In this document: piece by piece, positions 18,005 through 27,572 of the stretch
Layout of the letters: the number at the start of each line of letters is the position of its first letter
Numbering within the stretch: the first letter of the stretch is position 1
Assembly (NCBI GenBank): GCA_947490345.1
Contig: CANLGL010000015.1
Coordinates: 1-64,000 of the forward strand
Direction: 5' to 3'
DNA: 64,000 nucleotides
Source of the DNA: Deltaproteobacteria bacterium
GTDB taxonomy: Bacteria; Myxococcota_A; UBA796; SXON01
The notes under the pieces: model-generated
Seen by the model: the letters and a program-made list of their open reading frames with translations, nothing else
Database searches by the model: none
What the model was told of the DNA's origin: nothing
Translations under genes and position numbers: made by a program

Positions 18005-18966
18005 GGCGTCTCCCCAATGGTATCGAGTACGTCGAGGACGAGGTCGAGCAGCACCTTCGGAGGCGGCCGGCTCGCGGCCGGGGCGCCGAGCTCTGCCGAG
18101 AGACGCTCGACGAAGCGGGCGCCGATTCGTTCGACCGCGCGATTCACCGCCACCTTGTGCGCAAACTGAGGAAGCCGAACGCAGACCTCGTCGTAGCTCT
18201 CGCCAGCGGCGATGGCCCGGAGCAAAGCGCGCTCCTCCTCTGCCAGTTCGACCCACCCGGCCAGGACGGCGGTGCGAACGGCGCTGCGATCGACCACGTC
18301 ATCGTTGACGACGGGCTCCTCGACCTCGGGCGGCGGCGGGGCGCCGATCACCGCCTCCAGCACCCGACAGAGTTGCGACTGGGTGCGAGGTCCGCCCAGG
18401 CGCAGCGCCTGCTCGACGAGCGAGGGCACGTCGCGTTCGTGGACGGCGCGCAACACATCGATGAGCTCGTCCTCTCCGCGTGTCGGCGACAGACCCGGCA
18501 ACCGCCAGCGGGGTGGAGCGGCGGGCAGGCGTTCGGCGTGGGCGCGCAGCTGGTCGCCAATCTCGCCGTAGAGGTCGGCCCGCCAGATCAACCGCGGATC
18601 GGAGGACAGATTGTGGGCGTAGTCGGCGCGCAAGAGCTCGCGCGTGATCGACAGTTTGGCGTAGAAGCTGTGGTAGCGAATGGCCCGGCCGTCGAAGTCT
18701 TCGAGGAAGTAGGCGCGGAAGGGCGTCCGGCCGCTGAAGGGGAACCGCCCTTTCGTCGTGCGGGCGCAGGTGGTGTAGACCCGGGCGCCGAGGTCGGCCA
18801 CCGCCTCCGGATCCCGGCGTCCCAACGCGAACCACGCGTCCGGGTAGGGACGCGCGACGCGCGCCACCTGGCGAAGGACCTCCGCCAGGAGCGCGCGGCC
18901 GTCCCCCTCGTCGCGGTCGAAGGCGGCCACGAGCGAGGGGAGCGGGTCATCGAAGCGGAGGCTCAC
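18001..18966 (-). CDS. Putative sigma-like or helix-turn-helix regulator
   Basis: 321 aa, GTG 18966 overlapping the upstream lipoprotein stop (GTGA). Almost entirely helical. The N-terminal 150 residues (YTTCARTTKGRFPFSGRTP, then FRAYFLEDFDGRAIR) and the stretch LAEEERALLRAIAAGESYDE followed by VNRAVERIGARFVERL recall the region 2 / region 4 arrangement of sigma-70-type proteins, with a C-terminal helix-turn-helix-like spacing. The similarity is weak by eye and no strict motif can be claimed. It is coupled on both sides to a lipoprotein gene and a small gene, suggesting a regulator encoded with its signal-receiving partner. Confidence 0.5.
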   Translation of the reverse strand: MSLRFDDPLPSLVAAFDRDEGDGRALLAEVLRQVARVARPYPDAWFALGRRDPEAVADLGARVYTTCARTTKGRFPFSGRTPFRAYFLEDFDGRAIRYHSFYAKLSITRELLRADYAHNLSSDPRLIWRADLYGEIGDQLRAHAERLPAAPPRWRLPGLSPTRGEDELIDVLRAVHERDVPSLVEQALRLGGPRTQSQLCRVLEAVIGAPPPPEVEEPVVNDDVVDRSAVRTAVLAGWVELAEEERALLRAIAAGESYDEVCVRLPQFAHKVAVNRAVERIGARFVERLSAELGAPAASRPPPKVLLDLVLDVLDTIGETP

Positions 18967-20075
18967 AGCCCGTTCAAGTAGGCGTTGAAGTCGGCTTCGC
19001 TGGTTTCCACCAGGTCCACCTCCAGCGTCTCGAGCATCAGGCCGCCGCCGGTGTCGACGCCGGGCGGGATGGTGTAGGCGTCGTCATGGAACAAGAAGTA
19101 ACTCCCGTCGATGAGCGAGTACACCACGAGCTTTCCGGTGATGCCGACCGGCATGCCGTTGTTGTAGCTGCGGTAGCCCGGCAGGCTCAGATCGCCGGTG
19201 TAGAGCTGCACCGCGCTGGCCGCGCCGTCGGGGATGAAGAACACCGCCGCCTCCTCGGAGAAGTGCGAGAGGAACTTCACGTCCAGCGAAACGCCCGTCG
19301 GCGAGAGGCTGGTGATCGCGTCGCAGTTGTAGGCGGAGTAGCCGCCGATGCCGCCCGCCCACACCCCGTTGAACAGGAACTCGCTCATGCTCCCCGAGCC
19401 GTCGGCCCCGCCCTTGGGCTGGGTGGGGCGCTCCAGCGGGCGCGCCCAGGCTTCCCCAGCATCCCCCGCGACCCACAGCTCCATGCCGTCGGCGTCGGGG
19501 TCCCACGCGTCGAAGGCGATGTCGGTGATGCCGTTGACGGTGAGCGGTACGCCCTCCTGACTCGCTTCGAGCACGAAGGAGCCGCTGGTCTCCAACCACT
19601 GCCCGCTGGTGGTCATCGTCGCCCGGCCGCCGCGAACCATGTCGCCGAGCGAATCGAACTCGGTGAGGCTGAGGTCGACGGCGCCGGAGGCGAGGCTGCC
19701 GTCGCTGAAGAAGAACGCGTCGGGACCGATGCCGATGGAGACCGACTCGCCTTCCACGCTGCCGCCGATCGCGGCGTCGTCGATGGTGAAGGAGACCGAC
19801 GCCGGGCCGAGGAGCGCGAACAGCTCCGCCACCGTGGCGGGAGCGGAGCCGACCTCTGCGGTGTCGGTGTCGCCGCTGTCGCCGGTGTCCTCGGACCCGG
19901 TGTCGCCGCTGTCGCCGGTGTCCTGCGAGCCGGTGTCGCCGCTGTCGTCGCCGCCGGAGTCGACGTCGCCGGAGTCCACGTCCCCGGGGAGCACGTCAGT
20001 GCCCTCGGAGACGGGCTGCTGACAGCCCACGGCCAGGGCGAGCAGGAGTGAGAGCGATGAGTAGGACGAACGCAT
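18963..20075 (-). CDS. Lipoprotein with Asp/Ser/Gly/Thr-rich linker
   Basis: 370 aa. Signal peptide with lipobox LLALAVGC (Cys about 18), then a linker of repeated GDSGDTG-type units (residues about 25-75), followed by a beta-rich globular domain of unknown family. The linker pattern is typical of surface lipoproteins in myxobacteria-like genomes. ATG 20075 has GAGGT about 9 nt upstream, a good ribosome site. First gene of a three-gene overlapping operon (20075 to 17630). Probably anchored in the outer membrane. Confidence 0.7.
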   Translation of the reverse strand: MRSSYSSLSLLLALAVGCQQPVSEGTDVLPGDVDSGDVDSGGDDSGDTGSQDTGDSGDTGSEDTGDSGDTDTAEVGSAPATVAELFALLGPASVSFTIDDAAIGGSVEGESVSIGIGPDAFFFSDGSLASGAVDLSLTEFDSLGDMVRGGRATMTTSGQWLETSGSFVLEASQEGVPLTVNGITDIAFDAWDPDADGMELWVAGDAGEAWARPLERPTQPKGGADGSGSMSEFLFNGVWAGGIGGYSAYNCDAITSLSPTGVSLDVKFLSHFSEEAAVFFIPDGAASAVQLYTGDLSLPGYRSYNNGMPVGITGKLVVYSLIDGSYFLFHDDAYTIPPGVDTGGGLMLETLEVDLVETSEADFNAYLNGL

Positions 20076-20612
20076 GGTGACCTCGGGGCTTTGCGGCGCC
20101 GGGAAATCCGGTGCGCTCCTACAACCAAGGGGCAGGCTCGGGCGCCGTTACGGAAGCGAAGAAAAATATTCTCGCGATGGTTCCACAAGCCGCATTCTGC
20201 GGCTCCCAAAGCCATGAAACCGGCGAGCAGCATGCGGTCTGCGCGGATGGGAGAGCGGCGCCCGGAAGTCAGGGTCCTGGGGCGCGCTATTTACGCGACT
20301 CGGGCCGGGAAGTCCGGGTCCGCAGGTCGGAAAGCGCAGCTTGGAGGCCGGAGGGGACGCCGCGGTAGGGGAAGCGTCCGGGAAGTCCGGGCACGTGCGC
20401 CCCTTCCCCCTGTTTCTGGATAGTTACGCATGCCGTCGCGACGCCGGCTCATGGGGGGATGAAACTGCTGCGGCTCGGTGACGGCGGCGACACCCTCCGC
20501 GGCGGGCCCGCCTCCGCCCAGGCTCAAAAAGCTCGGCTACGCCGTGGAGCTTCCGGCCGCAGCGTAGCGGGTGCCCGAGCACAGGGCGGTTAGTTTCTGG
20601 ATAGACTGCTAC
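20076..20612. other. Divergent intergenic region, 537 bp
   Basis: No gene supported. It separates the lipoprotein operon (minus) from the FecR-domain gene (plus), so promoters for both should lie here. A 12-nt direct repeat GTTTCTGGATAG occurs at 20412-20423 and again at 20593-20604, the second copy just upstream of the FecR-gene start. Part of the middle (about 20280-20410) matches the GC-rich dispersed repeat style (GCGGTAGGGGAAG, then GCCCCTTCCCCCT). Confidence 0.5.
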
Positions 20613-21629
20613 GTGCTCCACCGCCTGTTCCTCACGCTGCTGCTGCTCGGGGCGGTGCCCTCGAGGGCGCTGGCGGCGTGGGCGGAAGTGGCGGAGCTGA
20701 CGGCGGCGGACGCCCAGGGTCGGTGGCGACCCGTCGCGACGACGACGCAGGTGTCGGTCCTGCGCGGAGACCAGAGGCTCCCGGCGACGAGGGGAATGGC
20801 ACTTCAGGAGGGCGACCGCATCGTCACCGACGACGCCCGCGCCCGCGTGGTGCTCGGCCGGGGAGAGGCGCTGACGATCGCGGAGCACACCGACGTCGAG
20901 GTGCGGGCCCGGACGGCGCTCCAACGGCTCGGCCAAGTCTACTACACGCTGCAGAGCACCTTCGTCGTGCAATACGGAACCGTCCAGACCGCGGTCGACG
21001 GCACCGAGTTCGTCGTCGACGGGGACGGCGCCACGGTGACGGTCACCGTGATCGAGGGCCATGTGCGGGTGAGCACCTCCGGGGGGCAGGCGCGGCTCGG
21101 GCGCTGGGACTCGGTCGCGACCTCCGCGGGCGAGGGCGCTTCGGGCGAGGCCCCCCCGAGCGCGCCCGATCCCGCAGCGCGACCAGTCCTCGCCGCGAGG
21201 CTCGTCGAGCAGGCCTTCGGGCCGCCCCGGGTGGAGCTCGGCTTCGTCGCCGGAGTCGGCCTCGACAACGGCGGTGCCGCCGCCCAGCTCCGACTTTCCG
21301 GGCGCGTTCGGGTCGCTGGCGCGCTGCGACTGACCCTCGACACCGGCCTCGGCTCCAACGGCCCGAACGAGGGCCTGCGCCTACCTCAAGGCCTCGGCCT
21401 GGAGCTTGGTGTGGGCCCGCTGGCGTTCGGCGCGCAGACGGTGGCCACTTTTGAGCTGGCCCGGCTGGGTTGCAACGGGAGCTACACCGCCGTGCACATC
21501 GGCGGGGTCGGCTCGGTGCGCGGGGCGCTGCCGCTGTCTCGTCGGGTCTCCATCCAAGCGGTGCTCCGCGGCGGGTACGTGCAGCGGCCGCTCGCCGACC
21601 TGGGGATCGGGCTGGCGGTGGCGCTGTGA
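20613..21629 (+). CDS. FecR-domain exported protein
   Basis: 338 aa from GTG 20613, which gives a clean signal peptide (VLHRLFLTLLLLGAVPSRALA); an earlier GTG at 20571 would put polar residues in front. Residues about 40-150 follow the FecR pattern: GDQRLPATRGMALQEGDRI, VVLGRGEALTIAEHTDVEV, VQYGTVQTAVDGTEFVV and ATVTVTVIEGHVRVS. The C-terminal 130 residues are beta-rich and Gly-rich, as in an outer-membrane barrel-like domain. FecR domains sense or scaffold in the periplasm; no partner sigma factor or receptor is adjacent. GTGA overlap with the following lipoprotein gene. Confidence 0.75.
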   Translation: MLHRLFLTLLLLGAVPSRALAAWAEVAELTAADAQGRWRPVATTTQVSVLRGDQRLPATRGMALQEGDRIVTDDARARVVLGRGEALTIAEHTDVEVRARTALQRLGQVYYTLQSTFVVQYGTVQTAVDGTEFVVDGDGATVTVTVIEGHVRVSTSGGQARLGRWDSVATSAGEGASGEAPPSAPDPAARPVLAARLVEQAFGPPRVELGFVAGVGLDNGGAAAQLRLSGRVRVAGALRLTLDTGLGSNGPNEGLRLPQGLGLELGVGPLAFGAQTVATFELARLGCNGSYTAVHIGGVGSVRGALPLSRRVSIQAVLRGGYVQRPLADLGIGLAVAL

Positions 21630-22864
21630 GCCTGCTCCTGGCCCTGGCGTGCACCTTCGTCCTGGAGGACGTGCCCTGCTCCACCGACTCGGGCGACTCC
21701 GGCGCCGACAGCGCCGCCGACTCCGGCGATAGCGCCGCCGATTCAGACGACAGCGCGGTCGACACCGGCGAGGACACCGGCGAGGACACCGCCTGCGAGA
21801 CAGCCTCGCTCGCACAGGATGCCGACGGCGACGGCTTCGGCGATGTCACCACCGTCGAGGAGCGCTGTCCCACCGAGGGATGGGTCGCGGTGACCGGCGA
21901 CTGCGACGACAGCGACGCCGACGTCTTCCCGGGTGCGCTGGAGCGCTGTAACGGCAGCTCCGATGCCTGCGACCCGGCCTGGACAAGCGACGACGGGCTG
22001 GCCACCTTCACCGACGCCACCGGGTCCACCGACCAGACCGCCCTGCTCGCCGGCTTCGACGGCGCGCCGGTCGTCGGCGACTTCGGGCAGGGGGACCTCG
22101 CCCTGTGCGGCGGGACCTGGTTCGTGAACCTCAGCTTCACGGCCGGCGGCGAGGTCCGCAGCGTCGGCGACCGCGCCGTGCTCGACGGCGGGGGGGTCGG
22201 CCCGGTTCTGGCGCTCTTCGCGGGGGACTACGTCGTGTCCGGAATTCGCGTGCAGCACGGCCTCGGCGTCAGCGGTGGCGGCATCGTCGTCGATGGCGGC
22301 GACAGCGTGGAGTTGAGCGATCTCGAGGTCCAGGACAACGTCGCCACCGAGGGCGGCGGGCTCTATGTGCAGGGCGGGACCGTGGTCACCATGGCCGACT
22401 CGCTCATCTCGGGCAACGTCGCCACGGCCTCCGGAGGGGGGATCGCGCTGAGCGGCGCCGAGCTGAGCGTGACGGGAAGCTCCATTGAAGGGAACGAGGC
22501 CGGCGACAATGGCGGGGGACTTGCGGGACTGGCGGGGGCGGGCAGCGTGGTCACCCTCACGGCGTCGACGCTGTCCGGCAACCACGCCGTCGGGCTGGGC
22601 GCGGGCGTGCTCGCGGAGGACCTGTCGCTGGTGTGCGTCGGCGACGCCGCCACGGACGGCATCGGCATCTTCGGCAACGTCTCTGACACCAAACGCAGCG
22701 AGATCCGCCTCGAAGGCCGCGCGGCGACCGCGAGCGGCGAGAATTGCGACCTGGCGCTGGAGGGCGCTGGGGCCCTCGGCGTCGTATCCGTGGAAGGTGT
22801 CGACGACTTCGAGTACGGGGCGGACGCGACGTTCTTGTGTGATTCGGTGGGGTGTTTGCCCTGA
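21626..22864 (+). CDS. Lipoprotein with MopE-type metal-binding motif and beta-helix
   Basis: 412 aa from GTG 21626, overlapping the FecR-gene stop. Lipobox LLLALAC, then a DSGDSGADS linker, then residues about 55-110 with DADGDGFGD and GDCDDSDADVFPGALERC, which is the 'putative metal-binding' motif seen in MopE-like proteins. The remainder (about 130-400) has repeated GGGIVV / GGGLYV / GGGIALSG turns typical of right-handed parallel beta-helix or polymorphic outer-membrane-protein repeats. Probably a surface-attached protein made with the FecR protein. A longer open frame starting at 21470 overlaps the FecR gene and is rejected. Confidence 0.75.
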   Translation: MSLLLALACTFVLEDVPCSTDSGDSGADSAADSGDSAADSDDSAVDTGEDTGEDTACETASLAQDADGDGFGDVTTVEERCPTEGWVAVTGDCDDSDADVFPGALERCNGSSDACDPAWTSDDGLATFTDATGSTDQTALLAGFDGAPVVGDFGQGDLALCGGTWFVNLSFTAGGEVRSVGDRAVLDGGGVGPVLALFAGDYVVSGIRVQHGLGVSGGGIVVDGGDSVELSDLEVQDNVATEGGGLYVQGGTVVTMADSLISGNVATASGGGIALSGAELSVTGSSIEGNEAGDNGGGLAGLAGAGSVVTLTASTLSGNHAVGLGAGVLAEDLSLVCVGDAATDGIGIFGNVSDTKRSEIRLEGRAATASGENCDLALEGAGALGVVSVEGVDDFEYGADATFLCDSVGCLP

Positions 22865-22867
22865 GGC

Positions 22868-24160
22868 TTACAACCCCACCATCCCCGGAAGCACCGTCAC
22901 CACCTCGTTGTACCCAAACGCCAGCCCCAGCTCCGCGGCAATCGTGGCCCGAAGCGTGCCGTCCGGCGCAAAGTCGTCGATGAGGCCCGCCGTGGTCCAG
23001 GTGACCAGGGTGCTGCCATCATCCGCGCGATGAACATCCCCGAGCGCGTAGTCGAACACCGGGGGATCGTGCTGGAGCACGCTGACGACGGCAGCGGTCC
23101 CCGCCGCACGATCGAGGGCCAGCTCCACAACCCGTGAGTTGCTCTCGGCCGTGCCGTTGTCGTGCACCACGAGGTTGCCGTTGGCCAGCACCTCAAAGCG
23201 ATGCTGTTCGTGCAGCTCGGCCGTCGGCGTTGCGGCTGAAAGCGTCGCGTGCGGGCCCGCCACCTGGTCGAGCACCGCCCCCGTCGTCAGGTCCACGTGC
23301 AGGATGGCATGAAAGTTGCGCAAGCCGAACCACGCGGAGGCCTCGTCTGGTTCGACGAAAAGCGCGTTGGCGTGGGTCCAATCCGCCTCGCCCGTCACCT
23401 CCCCGTCCACGTTGGGATCGAACTCGTCCCATGTGCTGAAGACCACCGCTTCTGGACCGTCGAGCTTGCCGACCTTGATGGCGTTTCCACACACCCGTCC
23501 GAGCACGTCATCCTTACGACAGTCGAAGTTGTTCCAGGCGAAGCGTCCGTCGCTCAGCTCGGTGTAGTCGTGGTTGAGGCCGTCCAGACTCACCGTCTCG
23601 AGGACCTCGCCCATCCACGAGATGCCGGTGAGCGTCGCAGGCTGGTCGCCCATCGAGGCCATCCACACGCCGCGGCCGTCACGCCGAATCCGGGAGCGGC
23701 CGCCGCCAACCCGCACATCCACGAGCGAGGTGAACCACACCACCCGCCCCTCCTGGTCCATCAGCACGACACCGGGGGCATCATCGAGCATCGGCACCAG
23801 CATCCAGCCCGTCCAGCCGGGCGTCCCGGTGAGCGCCCAACTGGGGAAGTCGACCGGCAGGGCCGGCGTGGCGAAGGTCGCGGAATCGACGACGTCGCCC
23901 GCTTCGAGCACCAAGGACGCGGTCCACTCGCTGTCGGGGAACATGCCGACGAGCGCAGCGGACTGGGCGTCGAGCCCAGGTTCGTGCCACTCGGTCGCGA
24001 ACGACACGCCCTCGGGACCGCTGATCTCCACGCGCGTGCGCTCCTCCGGATCAGGCGTCCACGTTGCCGTGGCCGTGGGGCGCTCGCCAGGGGCCAGGGT
24101 GATGGCCAGCCCACCGGAAACCGGGGAGGGTTCACACGCCGCCAGCAACGCCAGGATCAT
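22868..24160 (-). CDS. Arylsulfotransferase-like lipoprotein
   Basis: 430 aa. Lipobox LALLAAC at the N-terminus, an Ig-like N-terminal part, then a six-bladed propeller-type region with GWMLVPMLDDAPGVVLMDQEGRVVWF, LNHDYTELSDGRFAWN, WTHANALFVEPDEASAWFGLRN and ELHEQHRFEVLANGNLVVHDNG, which follow the pattern of the arylsulfotransferase (ASST) family. Whether it transfers sulfate is unknown; catalytic His residues appear at the conserved-looking H-rich positions. Last gene of the TonB/ExbBD operon and coupled to the preceding lipoprotein by ATGA. May act on the compound taken up by the receptor. Confidence 0.7.
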   Translation of the reverse strand: MILALLAACEPSPVSGGLAITLAPGERPTATATWTPDPEERTRVEISGPEGVSFATEWHEPGLDAQSAALVGMFPDSEWTASLVLEAGDVVDSATFATPALPVDFPSWALTGTPGWTGWMLVPMLDDAPGVVLMDQEGRVVWFTSLVDVRVGGGRSRIRRDGRGVWMASMGDQPATLTGISWMGEVLETVSLDGLNHDYTELSDGRFAWNNFDCRKDDVLGRVCGNAIKVGKLDGPEAVVFSTWDEFDPNVDGEVTGEADWTHANALFVEPDEASAWFGLRNFHAILHVDLTTGAVLDQVAGPHATLSAATPTAELHEQHRFEVLANGNLVVHDNGTAESNSRVVELALDRAAGTAAVVSVLQHDPPVFDYALGDVHRADDGSTLVTWTTAGLIDDFAPDGTLRATIAAELGLAFGYNEVVTVLPGMVGL

Positions 24161-25029
24161 CGCACCGTCACCGAGAGCGACTGCCAGCCCATCCCGCCCC
24201 GCCCGTCAAGGACCACGGCGTCGAGGCGGTACGCACCGGGCTCCGCCGGCGTGATCCAGCCCTGGTCGGAGCTGGTGACCCCCTCCTCCCCGCCGAACGA
24301 CGGTGGCCCGGCGCCGGTGTCCCCGCTGCCGCCGAAGGTGCCGCCGGAGGTGTACCACCGGAAGCTCAGCTCCTCGGTTCGAGTTTCTGACAGCCCGTCG
24401 GTGGTGACATAGGTGTAGGTTTCGAGCGTCCCGTCGAGGGCCACCGACAGATCGATGGCGTTTCCGGCGTCGACCGTCACCCCCGCTGTCGCATCGATGG
24501 CAACGCCGTCGAAGGTGATTGGCAGCAGGTCCGGGTTGTGGTTCGGCGTGGTCGCTTCGCTGATCGGAATGGCCTTCAGCGTAAGCTCGTTGTCCTCGCC
24601 CCCGACGAGGTTCACGGTCACGGTCGCGCTCTTCCCTTCGAGTCGCGCCGCCTGGTCCAGGTCGTCCAGCGCATCGGCCGGGGCCACCCATGCTAGCGGC
24701 ATCCCCGGCTCGACACCCACGAGCCCCCCCGCCTGAAGTGCCGCAAACAACGCTGCCACCTCGGCCTCGGTCATCTCATCGGCGTGCTCCAACTGGTCGA
24801 GCAGCGCCGCATCCAACGTACACCCTTCGGTGTCGCCATCGACACAGGCCAGCCACAACGCCGACCACTCGACGCCCTCTGGCACATAGGACAACGAGGT
24901 GAAGCTGACAAAATCCCCAGGCCGCGGCTCGGCGGGCTCGGCACGAATGGCCAGCAGGCGCAGCCGGTCGAGCTGCCATTCCTCCGCGAAGTCGAATTCG
25001 GTACAGCCAAGGAACAGAAGGAAGCTCAT
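24157..25029 (-). CDS. Hypothetical lipoprotein of the TonB operon
   Basis: 290 aa, lipobox FLLFLGC (Cys 9). A helical N-terminal half is followed by beta-sandwich-like strands, ending with a Gly/Ser segment (GGTFGGSGDTGAGPPSFGG) and a strand-rich tail (GAYRLDAVVLDGRGGMGWQSLSV) that resembles Ig/PKD-type domains. Family not recognised. Overlaps both neighbours (ATGA on each side), so it is produced with the TonB-dependent receptor; a surface accessory or substrate-capturing role is plausible by analogy with receptor-associated lipoproteins, but it is inference. Confidence 0.65.
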   Translation of the reverse strand: MSFLLFLGCTEFDFAEEWQLDRLRLLAIRAEPAEPRPGDFVSFTSLSYVPEGVEWSALWLACVDGDTEGCTLDAALLDQLEHADEMTEAEVAALFAALQAGGLVGVEPGMPLAWVAPADALDDLDQAARLEGKSATVTVNLVGGEDNELTLKAIPISEATTPNHNPDLLPITFDGVAIDATAGVTVDAGNAIDLSVALDGTLETYTYVTTDGLSETRTEELSFRWYTSGGTFGGSGDTGAGPPSFGGEEGVTSSDQGWITPAEPGAYRLDAVVLDGRGGMGWQSLSVTVR

Positions 25030-27572
25030 AGGTGCAGCTCCGCCTGGAAGCCGAATGAGGGAATGAAGGGGAGCCCGGGGATCCAGTCGTACTCGGTGTA
25101 ATCGTAATTGTAGATGATGAACTCAGGGTTTTCGCCGTGCACCACGCTGAGCAGGTCGACGAAGAGCTCCAACTGCCAGTGTTTCCAGGTGAAGAGCTTG
25201 TCCACCCGCGCATCCACCGCCCAATAGGGCGGCTGGCGCTCGCTGTTGTGCTCGCCCGTCGCGTAGGGGAAGTAACCACCGTCATCCATCAGATAGATGC
25301 CACCACTATAGGGCGTGTAGGGGTTGCCCGTGGTGTATTGGGCCTTGGCCGAGAATTCGAAATCGAAGGGAAGCCGGTAGCCGGCAACCGTGGTGAGGAT
25401 GTGCGTCTGGTCGTAGTCGAAGTCTACCCAGGCCTCTTCGTCTTCGGGGCTGAAGTTGCGTTCGCTGTGACTCAGGGTGTAGCTGACCCAACCGAAGAAA
25501 CGGTCGACCAGCGCGTGCCGGGCCATGAACTCCATGCCGTAGGCGCGCCCAACGTCCGTTCCCTCGCCACCGCTGTCCAGCGGCTCCATCCAACGGTAAT
25601 ACCCGGTCAGGTCCACCTGGACCGCGGGGCCGATCTTCTGCTCCCACCCAAGCTCGCTGCTCCAGGCCTGCTCGTAGGCGAGGTTGCCCCCCAAGGCCGC
25701 GCCCTCGGGGGGCTGGTGGTACAGGCCCGACCCCGCCTTGACCGTTCCGCCCGCGACCGGCGAGTACCGGAAGGCAAAGCGCGGATCGACGGAGGCGACT
25801 GCCCCTGACGCATCGTCCTCATCGAGCTCACCGAAGCGTCCCATGATCGGAAAGCGGACCCCGCCCACGAGCACCAGCTTGTCGCGCTGGGCGAGCGGGC
25901 GGACCTGGGCCTCGACGTAAGGGTCGGGATGCACCATCCACAAGCCCGCACCGGTCGAGATCGGCTCGGACTCCGACAGCGGATTTCCCCCATCGACCGC
26001 AACCGAGCCGATGAACACCTTGAAGTCGTTGCGTGACGCCTCGCTGTCCAGCCCGCCGGTCAGCGTGAACGCGTCAGATGGGCGCCACGCGACGTCGCCG
26101 CGGAGGTCGACGAGCTCGTCGGACAGCTCCAGCTGCAACGCGCTGCCGAAGCCGAGGTTGATCGCGTCGAGGCCCAGGCTGGGCTGCAATCGGAGGGTCA
26201 CCGTGTCGGACAGCGGTCGCGACCACCGCGCAACGAGGCGATGGGTGCGGTACCCGAGGCCGAGCTGCTGGTCGGCGGCGGTGCCGGTGCGGACGATCAG
26301 CTCGTCGTCAAAACCGAAGATCATCAGGGAAAATCTGTCGATTCCGTCGCCTAGATACTGGACCTTGGCCTGGTAGTCGAGCCAGCGCGGCGCGGCGTAG
26401 AAGTCCTCGCCCGCCAGCGCGGCGGCCAGGATCAGGTCGATGTAGGAGTGGCGCCCGCCGACGGCGAAACCCCACTTCCCGACGCGACCTTCGCCGTAAA
26501 GCCCGGTGTCGAGCAGGTCGGTGCGCAGGCTGACGTGCGGCCGCTCGGGGTACTCCTCCTGGGTGCGCACGTCGATGACGCCGCCGATGCTGCGACCGTA
26601 CTTCACGCCGTAGGTGCCGGGCAGGTAGTCGACGGCGTCGATGAACTCGGGGTTGAGGATCGAACGGAAGCCGCCCAGGTGGTAGACCAGCGGCACTTCC
26701 ACACCATCGACGTAGACATTGCTGTCTTCGGGGTTGGCGCCGCGCAGCACCAACAGCCCGGTCGAAAACGGCGCGCGCGCCGCGCCGGGAAGGCTCTGGA
26801 TCACGCGGACCGGATCGCCAAAACTCCCGGGGACCCGCCGCACCTCGGCCATCGACAACGTGCGGCGCGTGACCTCCGGCTCACGCTCACGTTCGTAGAC
26901 GGCGACCACTTCGTTGTCGCGATACGAACTGTTGCGCAGCCAGAGGCGTGCAGTCGTGACCTGCCCGGCGACGACCTCCACGCGCTCAAAGCCGTCCTGA
27001 TAGCCGGGACGCTTGACCTGGAGGCGGTACTTTCCCACGGGTAAACCCGGGAATGCGTAGTGCCCCGTGTCGTCGGCCGTGGTCTGCGCAAGCTCTTTCC
27101 CGGATTCGTCCCGCGCGATGACCACCGCACCGGGCACGACGACCTTGGTCCCCATCTCGCTGATGTTGCCGTCCAGCGTGACCGGCAGCGCGACCGGCAC
27201 GACTTCGGGCTCCAGGGGCGGGAGCGTGAAGGGGTAGTCGAACTCCACCTCCACCAGAACCGGGCCGTTGGCATCTGCTGCGGGGCGGAACTTGAACAGC
27301 CGCACGGCCGCCACCGCGGCCTCGTCGAAGCCGTGACCGGCGGGCCGCAGCACCTCCACCCGCGACACCGCGCCCGTGGCGTCGACCTCGACCAGGAGGC
27401 CGACGGTCCCCTCCACACGCGCCGCCAGCGCTTCCGGCGGGTAGGGCGCCTCAGGAAACTCAATGACCTCGGGGCCGTGCAGGAGCGGCGGAAGCTCTAC
27501 GGGCGCCGGGGCTGCCGCCGCGGACCCAGCTGGCTCGGCGGCGAGCGCGCTCATCAAGAGGGCCGTGATCAT
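25026..27572 (-). CDS. TonB-dependent receptor with N-terminal TonB C-terminal-type domain
   Basis: 848 aa from ATG 27572 (overlaps the tonB stop as ATGA; the upstream extension is a shadow of tonB). Signal peptide about 1-22; residues about 31-114 read FPEAPYPPEALAARVEGTVG and VLRPAGHGFDEAAVAAVRLF, the TonB C-terminal (energy-transducer) fold; about 128-211 is a carboxypeptidase-regulatory-like beta domain (DDTGHYAFPGLPVGKYRL); the plug is about 240-340 (VLRGANPEDSNVYVDGVEVPL, GGVIDVR); the rest is barrel. A receptor carrying a TonB_C domain at its own N-terminus is a known but uncommon arrangement. The substrate is not evident. Located in the outer membrane and energised by the ExbBD-TonB genes upstream. 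Confidence 0.85.
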   Translation of the reverse strand: MITALLMSALAAEPAGSAAAAPAPVELPPLLHGPEVIEFPEAPYPPEALAARVEGTVGLLVEVDATGAVSRVEVLRPAGHGFDEAAVAAVRLFKFRPAADANGPVLVEVEFDYPFTLPPLEPEVVPVALPVTLDGNISEMGTKVVVPGAVVIARDESGKELAQTTADDTGHYAFPGLPVGKYRLQVKRPGYQDGFERVEVVAGQVTTARLWLRNSSYRDNEVVAVYEREREPEVTRRTLSMAEVRRVPGSFGDPVRVIQSLPGAARAPFSTGLLVLRGANPEDSNVYVDGVEVPLVYHLGGFRSILNPEFIDAVDYLPGTYGVKYGRSIGGVIDVRTQEEYPERPHVSLRTDLLDTGLYGEGRVGKWGFAVGGRHSYIDLILAAALAGEDFYAAPRWLDYQAKVQYLGDGIDRFSLMIFGFDDELIVRTGTAADQQLGLGYRTHRLVARWSRPLSDTVTLRLQPSLGLDAINLGFGSALQLELSDELVDLRGDVAWRPSDAFTLTGGLDSEASRNDFKVFIGSVAVDGGNPLSESEPISTGAGLWMVHPDPYVEAQVRPLAQRDKLVLVGGVRFPIMGRFGELDEDDASGAVASVDPRFAFRYSPVAGGTVKAGSGLYHQPPEGAALGGNLAYEQAWSSELGWEQKIGPAVQVDLTGYYRWMEPLDSGGEGTDVGRAYGMEFMARHALVDRFFGWVSYTLSHSERNFSPEDEEAWVDFDYDQTHILTTVAGYRLPFDFEFSAKAQYTTGNPYTPYSGGIYLMDDGGYFPYATGEHNSERQPPYWAVDARVDKLFTWKHWQLELFVDLLSVVHGENPEFIIYNYDYTEYDWIPGLPFIPSFGFQAELHL

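Noticed and set aside
21470-21625. Upstream extension of the metal-binding lipoprotein
   Set aside because: Overlaps the FecR gene out of frame and would destroy the signal peptide/lipobox.
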